From Actinomycetota bacterium (GTDB lineage Bacteria; Actinomycetota; Actinomycetes; S36-B12; UBA10799), in the NCBI GenBank assembly GCA_030837445.1, contig JAUPKM010000231.1:1-11804 (forward strand): a stretch of 11,804 nt of DNA, given 5' to 3'. The position numbers were made by a program, and so were the translations under genes. Of this stretch, positions 1 through 6,444 are shown piece by piece. How positions within the stretch are numbered: the stretch's first letter is position 1; each line of letters opens with the position of its first letter. The notes below the pieces were generated by a model. That model was not told where the DNA came from. It did not search any database and saw only the letters and a program-made list of their open reading frames with translations.

Positions 1-2
1 CA

Positions 3-761
3 CGGCCCCTCGCCGAGGACGTCGTCCGCGCGCTCGTCCTCGACGGGGCGTGGCTGACGACGCACCGGCGTCCCCTGCTCGACCATGTCGCCGACCACAC
101 CGGGCCACTGGCCCTGACACTGGCGGACGCCAGGGACCCCATGAAGCCGAAAGGGGCCGTCGAAGGGCTCCGCCAGCTCCTCGCCGCGGCCGGACGCGCC
201 GGTCACCGGGTGGAGCTGCTGCGCACCGACACGACGGGCATCGCCTTCGCCGCGCTCGGCGGCACCCTGGGCGCCGTCGGGGTCCTGACCTCGCTGCGCC
301 ACCACGCGCTGCCGATGCGCCGCAACGAACAGCGCCAGTACCAGGCACAACAGACCTCTCCCCTGGTCTTCCTCCCGGAACTGGCGTGCTGGCAGCACGG
401 CGCGGTGCTGTCCGCCCTCGCACCCCTGGACGACGTACACCTGGCCCGCTGCCCCTGCGGCCCGTGCGCCGGGCGGTCCCTGGAGCGCCTCGCGGAGCAG
501 TGGCCGCCCAAGAAGATCCCGCGCGAGATCGTCGAGGACGCCGTGCGTCACGACGTCGCGTGCTGGACGGCGCTCGCCGGGGATGTTCTGGCTGCCCCCG
601 ACCCGGCTCTGGCCTGGGCGGACACCTGCGCCGCAGCCGGACGGGCCGTCCTGCACCTGCAGGACCGTCATCGCCTCGAGTTGCGGCTCCCCGCCGCGAT
701 GAACGAGTGGGCGAGGACGGGCAGCATGCCGTCCCGGCGCCCTCGTGCCCGACGCACCTGA
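3..761 (+). CDS. Partial protein with TGT-like Cys3-His zinc motif
   Basis: The reading frame is open from the window edge, so the start lies upstream and about 252 C-terminal residues are seen; the ATG at 141 is internal. A cysteine cluster CPCGPC is encoded at 450-467, followed 27 residues later by a histidine (AVRH). This C-x-C-x2-C-x27-H arrangement is close to the C-x-C-x2-C-x25-H zinc site of tRNA-guanine transglycosylases and their DNA-modifying relatives (DpdA/TgtA5). Upstream of it lie a stretch LLRTDTTGIAFAALGG and a TSLRH motif that I associate with uncharacterised actinobacterial relatives but cannot place firmly. The function is unknown: a base-exchange enzyme on tRNA or DNA is an inference from one motif. 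The last 94 bases overlap the tail of the convergent gene at 668-1189, and the basic, Arg-rich final 20 residues look weakly conserved. Confidence 0.6.
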   Translation, partial: RPLAEDVVRALVLDGAWLTTHRRPLLDHVADHTGPLALTLADARDPMKPKGAVEGLRQLLAAAGRAGHRVELLRTDTTGIAFAALGGTLGAVGVLTSLRHHALPMRRNEQRQYQAQQTSPLVFLPELACWQHGAVLSALAPLDDVHLARCPCGPCAGRSLERLAEQWPPKKIPREIVEDAVRHDVACWTALAGDVLAAPDPALAWADTCAAAGRAVLHLQDRHRLELRLPAAMNEWARTGSMPSRRPRARRT

Positions 762-1189
762 CGGAGCAACTCCCGGTCGAAGGCGGTGACGCCGCCCCGG
801 GGCACCACTGGCCCCGCCGGGGCGAGAACGGTGACCCCGTCTGCCCCCGCCACGACCACCCCCTGGTCGAGCAGGGCCGCGTCGACGAGGAACCCGGTGA
901 GCCCCCGACGCTCCCGGACGAGCACCGCGCGCGGGGCGTACGCCGCCAGGCGGGACGCCGCCCTCAGCAGTCCGGGGGTCGCGGGCCCCTCGACGAGAGC
1001 GCCGGTGAGCCAGGGCCGCCCCTGCTCCGACGGCGGCTCCTGCGACGACGGCGGCCGTTCCGCGAGCGCCTCGGCGTCGACGACGGCCAGGAACCGCACC
1101 CCGGCGAAGTCCACCGGACCGACGATGTCCCCGATCCAGCCCAGTGCGTCCGCGGCGGCTCGGGTGACCGGGGCCGGGAAGCGCAGCAT
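668..1189 (-). CDS. Uncharacterised protein, 173 aa
   Basis: I do not recognise this protein. The frame is open further upstream, but the ATG at 1189 is preceded by AGGA at an 8-base spacing; a second ATG at 1198 would add three residues. The product is Ala/Val/Leu-rich with alternating hydrophobic strands (VRFLAVVDAEAL, GLTGFLVDAALL, GVVVAGADGVTVLAPAG), which suggests a compact alpha/beta fold without signal peptide or membrane segment. Third codon positions are strongly G/C, supporting coding. It is convergent with the partial gene at 3-761, overlapping it by 94 bases, and divergent from rtcB, sharing a 250-base intergenic region. Either the overlap is real or one of the two annotated ends is wrong; the rich periodic hydrophobic pattern makes me favour this gene being real. 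Confidence 0.5.
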   Translation of the reverse strand: MLRFPAPVTRAAADALGWIGDIVGPVDFAGVRFLAVVDAEALAERPPSSQEPPSEQGRPWLTGALVEGPATPGLLRAASRLAAYAPRAVLVRERRGLTGFLVDAALLDQGVVVAGADGVTVLAPAGPVVPRGGVTAFDRELLRQVRRARGRRDGMLPVLAHSFIAAGSRNSRR

Positions 1190-1317
1190 GCCGAGCATCC
1201 TGGCAGGGCCCGACAGCGGATGTCGCCGAACGGTCCACGACGGGGCGCCGCGGGGAACATGAGTACCCGCCTGCCCCGGGGAGCGGTGGCGGTATCCGAA
1301 GGGACGGCCGGGAAAAT

Positions 1318-1354
1318 CCGTTGCCCGGAACCATGGGAATCCGGGACCGTTGCC
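1318..1354. promoter_or_regulatory. Dyad flanked by direct repeats upstream of rtcB
   Basis: In the intergenic region between the divergent genes, CCCGGA (1324-1329) and TCCGGG (1340-1345) form an inverted repeat around CCATGG. The octamer CCGTTGCC occurs at 1318-1325 and again at 1347-1354, 29 bases apart. This looks like an operator for a regulator of rtcB-prfH or of the divergent gene. No sigma-54 promoter or RtcR gene, as controls rtcBA in enterobacteria, is visible here. The role is inferred from symmetry and position only. Confidence 0.3.
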
Positions 1355-1439
1355 GGCATGACGTTCTGACAGGCGCACCCGAGCGCCGGACCCACGCATC
1401 CCCACTCCTGCCGAGTATCCCTGTCGAGGAAGAGCGTCC

Positions 1440-2663
1440 TTGTCCGAGCAATCTCCCTTTGTTCCGCCCTCTATCGCCCCGTTCCCTCCCGCATCGTCCT
1501 CGTTTGCCCTGCCCCGTGCGTCTGCCGACGGCCCGGCGTCCGTCACCGTGTTCGCCTCGCCGTCCAGCTGGATCGAGTCCGACGCGGTCGATCAGTGCCA
1601 TCAAGTCGCGGCCCTGGACGGGATGCTGCACATCGCGGGCATGCCCGACCTGCACCCCGGCAAGGGAGCACCGATCGGCACCGCGATGACGTCGACGGTC
1701 GTGTACCCGCACCTGGTCGGCTCCGACATCGGATGCGGGATCGCGGTGTTCCCGATCGCCCTCCGGCGCCCGGTGCCCGAACGTCTCGCGGCCCGTTTCC
1801 CCGACCTCGACCAGCCCCTCGACCCCGATCGGGACGCCGACGACCCTGCCTGGGACGCCGTGTGCATCGGGAGCCCCGACGACGTACCGGCGGGCCATCC
1901 GCAGGGCCTGGGCACCGTCGGGCGCGGCAACCACTTCGTCGAACTGGCCCGGATCGCCTCGACCCCGGACGCCGCCCGGGCCTTGGGACTCGGCCTGGCC
2001 ACCGGAGACCTGATGCTGCTCGTCCACAGCGGCTCCCGCGGGCTCGGCGAGCGCGTCCTGCGCGCGCACACCGAACGCCACGGCGCTGGCCCGGCTCCCG
2101 ACCCGGCGGCCTATCTGGCCGCGCACGACGAAGCGGTGCGGTGGGCGGCCCTCAACCGCGCGGTGATCGCGGCGAGGGTCGCGCACGCCCTGGGAGCCAC
2201 CCCGACCGCACCCGTGGTGGACGTCTGCCACAACCTGGTCCAGCACCACGACGGGGTATGGCTGCACCGCAAGGGCGCGGCTCCGGGCGAGGGGGTGGTC
2301 CTGGTCGCCGGCTCCCGCGGGACCCCCTCCTACCTGGTGGCGGCGCATGCCGGGGCGGCGGCGAACCACTCGATCGCTCACGGGGCCGGGCGCAAGATGT
2401 CGCGCGCCCAGGCCCTGCAGCGCGGCCTGGCCAAGCACACGGTCGCCGAGCTGCGCCGTACCCGGCTGGGGTCGCTCGTCGTGTGCGGGGACCGGCAGCT
2501 GCTGTTCGAGGAGGCACCCGGGGCCTACAAGCGGATCGACCAGGTCATCGCCGACCTTGTCGAGCACGGCTTGGCCACCCCGATCGCCACGACCGTCCCC
2601 CTGGTCACCTACAAGACCGGCGGCAAGACCGGCGGCCGGCGCAAGCCCCGGAGCCGACGTTGA
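1440..2663 (+). CDS. rtcB: RNA-splicing ligase RtcB (RtcB2/PrfH-associated type)
   Basis: RtcB joins a 2',3'-cyclic phosphate or 3'-phosphate RNA end to a 5'-OH end, using GTP and Mn2+ through a covalent GMP-histidine intermediate. All key positions of the 407-residue product are visible: D96 and C99 in GSDIGCG, H165 in GRGNHF, H196 in VHSGSRG, H264 in DVCHNLV, and H314 in AHGAGR, the expected guanylylated histidine. The lysine/glycine-rich tail (YKTGGKTGG) also fits the family. The start is TTG at 1440, with GAGGA at 1426-1430 nine bases upstream; no ATG lies between it and the conserved core. The first 30 or so residues are Pro/Ser/Ala-rich and probably unconserved. The next gene is prfH, translationally coupled. 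That pairing identifies this as the subgroup proposed to religate 16S rRNA cut in the decoding centre, rather than a tRNA-splicing or general-repair RtcB. Confidence 0.95.
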   Translation: MSEQSPFVPPSIAPFPPASSSFALPRASADGPASVTVFASPSSWIESDAVDQCHQVAALDGMLHIAGMPDLHPGKGAPIGTAMTSTVVYPHLVGSDIGCGIAVFPIALRRPVPERLAARFPDLDQPLDPDRDADDPAWDAVCIGSPDDVPAGHPQGLGTVGRGNHFVELARIASTPDAARALGLGLATGDLMLLVHSGSRGLGERVLRAHTERHGAGPAPDPAAYLAAHDEAVRWAALNRAVIAARVAHALGATPTAPVVDVCHNLVQHHDGVWLHRKGAAPGEGVVLVAGSRGTPSYLVAAHAGAAANHSIAHGAGRKMSRAQALQRGLAKHTVAELRRTRLGSLVVCGDRQLLFEEAPGAYKRIDQVIADLVEHGLATPIATTVPLVTYKTGGKTGGRRKPRSRR

Positions 2664-3403
2664 ACCGCCCCGCCACCGACCACCCCGCCACCGACCCACC
2701 TGCCCACAACCGCCCTGCCCACAACGACGGTCGTGCGGACCGGGTCGACCTGCTGCTGTCCGCGGGCCGGGGACCGCAGGAGTGCGCCTGGGCCGTCGCC
2801 GAGCTGGTGGCCCGGCTCGAAGCCGATGCCGCCGGGCGGCACCTGGCGGTGCAGCGGCTGGACGCCGTCCCCGGTGAGCGGCGTGACACCTGGCGGTCGG
2901 TCCTGGTCCGGGTGAGCGGGCCGGGTGCGGGCACGTTCGCCGGCTCCTGGACCGGCACCGTGTGCTGGCAGGCACCCAGCCCCTACCGGGCTGGCTCCGG
3001 CCGGAAGAACTGGTACGTCAACGCCCGTCGATGCGACCCCGAGCCGCCCGGCACCCGGTTCGCCGAGACGGACGTCGACGTCGTGGCCTGTCGCACCGGC
3101 GGCCCCGGCGGCCAGCACCGCGACAAGGCCAGCACGGCGGCCCGCGCCACCCACCGCCCGACCGGGCTGGTCGTCGTGGTGGACGACGAGCGCCGGTTCG
3201 AGACCAACCGGCGCCTCGCCCTGGAGCGGCTGCGTCACCGTCTGGCCGAGACCGACGCCGCCGCCGACCGCGCCTCGGGAGCCGCCCGCCGCCGGATGCA
3301 CGACGAGATCGTCCGCGGCAATCCCGTGCGAGTGGAACGCCCGGACAACGGCGTCGGCGACGGCATCGACGACGAGCTCAGACACGGTCCGCGCGGCGGG
3401 TAA
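2660..3403 (+). CDS. prfH: Peptide chain release factor homologue PrfH
   Basis: PrfH is a stop-codon-independent release-factor homologue that recognises ribosomes damaged in the decoding centre and hydrolyses the stalled peptidyl-tRNA, so that RtcB can repair the exposed 16S rRNA. The 247-residue product shows the family's N-terminal region (LLLSAGRGPQEC, then SWTGTVCWQAPSPYR and GRKNWYVNA), followed by the catalytic loop RTGGPGGQH with the GGQ tripeptide, and a basic C-terminal helix region. The start is TTG at 2660, which overlaps the rtcB stop as TTGA. GGAG at 2650-2653 with a 6-base spacer supports it, and no other conventional start precedes the conserved core. This start gives a roughly 28-residue extension of four 5-residue repeats not typical of the family. 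Family members are usually nearer 200 residues. Expression is evidently coupled to rtcB. Confidence 0.93.
   Translation: MNRPATDHPATDPPAHNRPAHNDGRADRVDLLLSAGRGPQECAWAVAELVARLEADAAGRHLAVQRLDAVPGERRDTWRSVLVRVSGPGAGTFAGSWTGTVCWQAPSPYRAGSGRKNWYVNARRCDPEPPGTRFAETDVDVVACRTGGPGGQHRDKASTAARATHRPTGLVVVVDDERRFETNRRLALERLRHRLAETDAAADRASGAARRRMHDEIVRGNPVRVERPDNGVGDGIDDELRHGPRGG
2670..2725 (+). repeat. 15-bp-period coding repeat at the prfH N-terminus
   Basis: CCGCCACCGACC occurs at 2670-2681 and 2685-2696; CCTGCCCACAAC occurs at 2699-2710 and 2714-2725. Both pairs are offset by exactly 15 bases and in frame, giving the peptide series PATDH, PATDP, PAHNR, PAHND. It resembles a small coding minisatellite that arose by duplication within prfH. 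Confidence 0.7.
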
Positions 3404-3561
3404 CCTCACCGGCGAGGCAGCCTCTCACGCAGTCCGCAGCCCTGTTCCGTCGTCGCCATGGAACGTCTCCCGGGTCTCCAGGAGCACCGCAGCCGAGCTT
3501 GCGACGTCTCGAAAGGCCCAGTGGTGGTCCAGCTCCGGCGAGGACCATCCAGGACCGGTGG

Positions 3562-3903
3562 GCACCTGATCCGGCCGGCCGTGACTTCTACAGGGAGTGG
3601 GAACGCTCCGCACACAGCTGCGTCGCGGAGATCCGGGCCGCGTACGGGGTCGCCCCCTCGTCTGCGCGGATCGCGGTGGTTGTCGAGGAGCTCTCGCGGG
3701 CCAGTTCCGAGTTCGCCGCCCTCTGGCGCCTCCACGAGGTCAGGAGCAAGACGCAGGACGGCAAGCATCTGCGACATCCCCGGGTGGGCGACCTGCACGT
3801 CACGTTCTCGGCGTTCACCGTCAACGACGCCCCCCACCAGCAGCTCGTCGTCTACCAGGCCGAACCCGGCGGTTTCCCGGCTCAGGCGGTGCGGTCGTCG
3901 TAG
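3562..3903 (+). pseudogene. C-terminal remnant of an MmyB-type XRE regulator
   Basis: The frame ending at TAG 3901-3903 encodes the second half of the MmyB-like ligand-binding domain found at the C-terminus of actinobacterial XRE-family regulators. Recognisable stretches are DPAGRDFYREWERSA, a VVEELSRASSEFAALW helix, HEVRSKTQDGKHLRHP, VGDLHVTFSAFTV and QQLVVYQAEPG. The frame stays open further upstream, but recognisable homology begins only near 3562. The helix-turn-helix domain, the first half of the ligand domain and any start are missing. The 158 bases between prfH and this fragment (3404-3561) hold nothing I recognise. It is a deletion remnant, not a working repressor. The preceding prfH frame is unrelated. 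Confidence 0.7.
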
Positions 3904-4040
3904 GTTGCGCGGTTGGCGACGACGTCGTCCAGGTGCTGCTCGGCCCAGGACTTGAGGCTCCGCATCGTGTCCAGCAGGCGGGAGACTCCCCGGTCTGACC
4001 GCGTTTCCGCGTGCCGGTGCGGCAGTGATCGCAGAACGGC
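3882..4040 (-). pseudogene. Possible C-terminal coding remnant, unassigned
   Basis: On the reverse strand the frame ending at the TGA at 3884-3882 reads SRLLDTMRSLKSWAEQH, then LDDVVANRATYDDRTA. Codon choice is G/C-biased and the helix is plausible. The frame is open upstream to about 4040 without a good start; the only ATG inside (3965) would leave 27 residues. The upstream limit given is approximate. It converges on the MmyB remnant with a 20-base overlap. No family is recognised; it is probably the tail of a deleted gene. Confidence 0.3.
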
Positions 4041-4066
4041 TGCAGCACCCCCCGACCGGGCACACC

Positions 4067-4072
4067 TATTCT
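4067..4072 (+). promoter_or_regulatory. -10 element of a probable leaderless promoter
   Basis: TATTCT lies six bases before the ATG at 4079, where no Shine-Dalgarno sequence is present. Transcription starting 6-8 bases after this hexamer would begin at or beside the start codon, a common leaderless arrangement in actinomycetes. No convincing -35 element is seen. Confidence 0.4.
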
Positions 4073-4078
4073 GCGGGC

Positions 4079-4669
4079 ATGACCTGTACCGAGATCTACG
4101 TCAGCACCGACGTCGAAGCGGACGGACCGATCCCTGGCCAGAACTCCATGCTGAGCTTCGCGTCGGCCGCCTACATCGCTGACGGGACTCTGGTGGACAC
4201 GTTCAGCATCAACCTGGCTACTCTCCCCGACGCCGTCAGCGACGCCGCCACCATGACGTGGTGGGCCAGCCAGCCGCAGGCGTGGGCTACGTGCCGCACC
4301 GACCAGCAGGACCCCAGCGTGGCGATGGTGCGGTATCGGGACTGGCTCAACGCGCTACCCGGCCGGCCGGTGTTCGTCGGTTACCCCGCCGCCTTCGACT
4401 TCCTGTTCGTGTACTGGTACCTGATCCGCTTCGCCGGGTCGAGCCCTTTCTCGCACTCCGCACTGGACATCAAGACCTACGCCATGGCATTGCTGGGCAC
4501 CGACTACCGGTCGACCGTCAAACGCTTGATGCCCCGCTCCTGGTTCGATGAGAGCACACGGCACAGCCATGTCGCCCTGGACGACGCCATCGAGCAGGGC
4601 GCCCTGTTCTGCGCCATGCTCGCGGACAACCCCCGCTCCCGGACCGCGAAGCCAGATCGAGCCACCTGA
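4079..4669 (+). CDS. DEDDh-family 3'-5' exonuclease
   Basis: The 196-residue protein has the RNase T/DnaQ-like motifs in order. ExoI contains D11 and E13 (STDVEADGP), ExoII has D107 in FVGYPAAFDFLF, a conserved LDIKTYA segment carries D130, and ExoIII is HVALDDA with H164 and D169. These four acidic residues plus His bind two metal ions and hydrolyse single-stranded RNA or DNA from the 3' end. The length fits the small actinobacterial exoribonuclease group (Rv2179c-like, residing in the cytosol) better than DnaQ. The ATG at 4079 is chosen because the DxE motif follows ten residues later and a -10-like hexamer sits just upstream, suggesting leaderless translation. It lies downstream of rtcB-prfH but about 675 bases away, behind remnants, so it is probably transcribed separately. 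The substrate is unknown. Confidence 0.8.
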   Translation: MTCTEIYVSTDVEADGPIPGQNSMLSFASAAYIADGTLVDTFSINLATLPDAVSDAATMTWWASQPQAWATCRTDQQDPSVAMVRYRDWLNALPGRPVFVGYPAAFDFLFVYWYLIRFAGSSPFSHSALDIKTYAMALLGTDYRSTVKRLMPRSWFDESTRHSHVALDDAIEQGALFCAMLADNPRSRTAKPDRAT

Positions 4670-4723
4670 ACGGATCGCCCCGGCCGGTTGCCTCACCCGG
4701 TTCGCGCGGCGCGGGCTGCGCGA

Positions 4724-4837
4724 CCGCACTTCCCGTCAGGCCGCGGCGAGAGCATCGACGAGGTCACCCCCATGTGGGAGAACCTCGTCAAGGGCACGAC
4801 CGTGATCGAGGAGTTCGCCCCGCACCGTGGACGGTGA
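4724..4837 (+). pseudogene. C-terminal coding remnant, unassigned
   Basis: The frame ending at TGA 4835-4837 reads FPSGRGESIDEVTPMWENL followed by VKGTTVIEEFAPHRGR. It has acidic/hydrophobic helix patterning and G/C-rich third positions, but no start with a ribosome binding site; the ATG at 4771 would leave 22 residues. I do not recognise the family. It is bounded downstream by a strong terminator, consistent with the end of a once longer gene. Confidence 0.3.
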
Positions 4838-4873
4838 GTCCCTTCCTGGGCGATATCCCCTCGGCGCAGGGAA

Positions 4874-4920
4874 GGATTAACGCCCCAGGCACCCGTGATG
4901 GGCGCCTGGGGCGTTAATCC
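4874..4920. terminator. Bidirectional hairpin terminator
   Basis: GGATTAACGCCCCAGGC (4874-4890) pairs perfectly with GCCTGGGGCGTTAATCC (4904-4920). The 13-base middle can extend the stem by three more C-G pairs after one mismatch, leaving a GTGAT loop. There is no T-tract, as is usual for actinomycete terminators. It lies between the forward remnant ending at 4837 and the reverse xylanase ending at 4996, so it can serve both strands. Confidence 0.85.
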
Positions 4921-4995
4921 TCAAGGCAGGGCGATGAACGGCCTCCCGGCAGCGGGGCCTGTCAGACCACCGGGCCCGTCACGCCACCGAAACCG

Positions 4996-6042
4996 TCAGG
5001 ACGCCGAGCAACTGGCGACGCCCAGACCGTCCGGGGAGCCGGTGCCCTGGAGCCCGAACTCCGTGGACCCGCCGGCCGAGAGGGAGCCGTTGAAGGCGAC
5101 GTTGGAGACAGTGGATCCGGAACGGGTGCCGTTCCACACGCTGGTGATCGACGCTCCGCCCGGAACCGTGAGGGTGACGGTCCAGCGGCTGATGGCCGAG
5201 GACCCGGCGGTCACCTTCACCGCTCCGACGAAGCCGTTGCTCCAGGTGTTGGACGGTGTGAAGACCGCCGAGCAGCCTCCGGGGCCAGGCGTCGTCGGGG
5301 TGGTCGGCGTCGTCGGGGTGGTCGGCGTCGTCGGAGAGGTCGGGCTGGTCGAGTCGGTCGGGTCGGGGGTACCGCCCTCGCTGACCGTGATGTCGGAACT
5401 GCCGCTGCTCTGGTAACCCTCGGTAGCCATGATCTGGTAGTCGTGGCTGCCCAGGGTCAAGCCGGCGGCCTGCCAGGCGTTGAAGTGGTTGGCGACGGTG
5501 ATGGTTCCGCTGGTGCGGTGGTTCTGCCGGACGCTCCAGTACTGGTAGAACGTCGAGCAGTCACCCTCGATCGAGGGCTTGCACACCCGCTGGGTGCGGT
5601 ACAGGTTGTAGGTGCTGCCGTCGCTGGTGATGGAGCCGAACTGTTGGGCACCCGAGCTCGGGTTGTAGCTGCCGAAGCTCTCGACAATGTAGTACTCGAC
5701 GAGCGGGTTGCGCGTCCACCCGTACAGCGCCAGGTAGCCGTTGCCGTTGGGGCTGAAGGTGCCCGAGTACTTGACAACACGCGCGGCGCCGGGCTTCCAG
5801 CCCTTGCCGACCACCGTGTTGTTCATGTTGCTCCACTGGACCGAGTACCGGCCGCCCTCACGAAGGTTCATCGTGACATTGCCGTTGTCTTTCCAGTAGG
5901 AGAAGAAGTAGCCGTTGTGGGTGCCGGTCTGGTTGGTGGTCACCGTCCGGTCGGCCTCGGCCTGGGCACTGGTCGTGCCGATCATGACGAACGCGGACAG
6001 CAGCAGCGGGATCAGTGCCCATCGTCGGGCTCTACGAAGCAT
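4996..6042 (-). CDS. Secreted GH11 endo-1,4-beta-xylanase with CBM2
   Basis: This enzyme cleaves internal beta-1,4 bonds of xylan outside the cell. The 348-residue precursor starts at the ATG at 6042, preceded by GAGAGGA. Residues 1-28 form a signal peptide (twin Arg-rich head, LIPLLLSAFVMIG core, cleavage after AQA). The GH11 jelly roll spans about 33-222, with the nucleophile E116 in NPLVEYYIVES and the acid/base E208 in MATEGYQSSG. A Pro-Thr linker of PTT repeats covers about 225-254. A family 2 carbohydrate-binding module of about 92 residues runs from C257 to the end, closed by the pair C257-C345. The CBM is short towards its end (GLQGTGSPDGLG) and lacks the usual FTGSW tryptophan, so its binding surface may be altered. 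A tandem direct repeat at 6097-6136 is a candidate operator. The gene is monocistronic, with the terminator at 4874-4920 after its stop. Confidence 0.95.
   Translation of the reverse strand: MLRRARRWALIPLLLSAFVMIGTTSAQAEADRTVTTNQTGTHNGYFFSYWKDNGNVTMNLREGGRYSVQWSNMNNTVVGKGWKPGAARVVKYSGTFSPNGNGYLALYGWTRNPLVEYYIVESFGSYNPSSGAQQFGSITSDGSTYNLYRTQRVCKPSIEGDCSTFYQYWSVRQNHRTSGTITVANHFNAWQAAGLTLGSHDYQIMATEGYQSSGSSDITVSEGGTPDPTDSTSPTSPTTPTTPTTPTTPTTPGPGGCSAVFTPSNTWSNGFVGAVKVTAGSSAISRWTVTLTVPGGASITSVWNGTRSGSTVSNVAFNGSLSAGGSTEFGLQGTGSPDGLGVASCSAS
5291..5344 (-). repeat. 18-bp tandem repeat encoding the xylanase linker
   Basis: GTCGTCGGGGTGGTCGGC (plus-strand sense) occurs twice in a row at 5291-5308 and 5309-5326, with a degraded third copy to 5344. 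It encodes the repeated Pro-Thr-Thr linker between the catalytic domain and CBM2. Such repeats change linker length by slippage. Confidence 0.8.
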
Positions 6043-6096
6043 TGCGGGTTCCTCTCGTACGGGAATGGTCAGCCGCTCTGCGGGCCACCGGGTCAC

Positions 6097-6136
6097 CTCG
6101 TGGAACCAGACGAAGACTCGTGGAACCGGATGAAGA
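6097..6136. promoter_or_regulatory. 20-bp tandem direct repeat upstream of the xylanase
   Basis: CTCGTGGAACCAGACGAAGA (6097-6116) is followed directly by CTCGTGGAACCGGATGAAGA (6117-6136), with only two differences. The copies are spaced by about two helical turns and lie 55-94 bases before the xylanase ATG, on the same face of the DNA. This is the arrangement expected for a regulator bound as two adjacent units. It does not match the CebR/BxlR palindrome TGGGAGCGCTCCCA. Confidence 0.45.
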
Positions 6137-6444
6137 GGAGAGGCGGGGGGCCGTGGCGGCCCGCGGTCTTTCCGTCAAGGGACGGCTGCTGGGTGCCTGT
6201 GCTGACGAACTCACCTCCCCGATGGCCGCCCCCTCACCGGACGGGCCGAGGGTCCGGCCCGCGTCACACGGGGCCGGAGGCCAGGACCGGACGCGTCCTC
6301 GATGGGCAACCGCTCAGCACCCAGTCGCTCCTCGACGGTCAAAAGGTTGCTCAATCCCATGGCTTCCGCTCAACGCGCTCGCGCACCACGAGGCGCAGCT
6401 CGCTCCCGGCCAGCCTCAGCGACCGGAGGCGTCACCGCTCCCCA
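6137..6444. other. Intergenic stretch without a recognised gene
   Basis: These 308 bases separate the end of the SUKH gene from the xylanase control region. A reverse-strand TTGACG at 6178-6173 could be a -35 element for the xylanase but lacks a matching -10. I see no conserved coding sequence or strong hairpin. Confidence 0.4.

Noticed and set aside
1190..1546. N-terminal extension of the reverse gene to 1546
   Set aside because: The extra 119 residues are low-complexity and overlap the rtcB 5' end; an ATG with AGGA at 1189 fits better.
1595..2659. A long upstream extension of the prfH frame through rtcB
   Set aside because: This part is an Arg/Pro-rich shadow of rtcB; the coupled TTG at 2660 with GGAG is the sensible start.
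2962..3561. A 313-codon frame that includes the MmyB fragment
   Set aside because: Its first 200 codons are a shadow of prfH and unconserved DNA; only the part from about 3562 shows family similarity.
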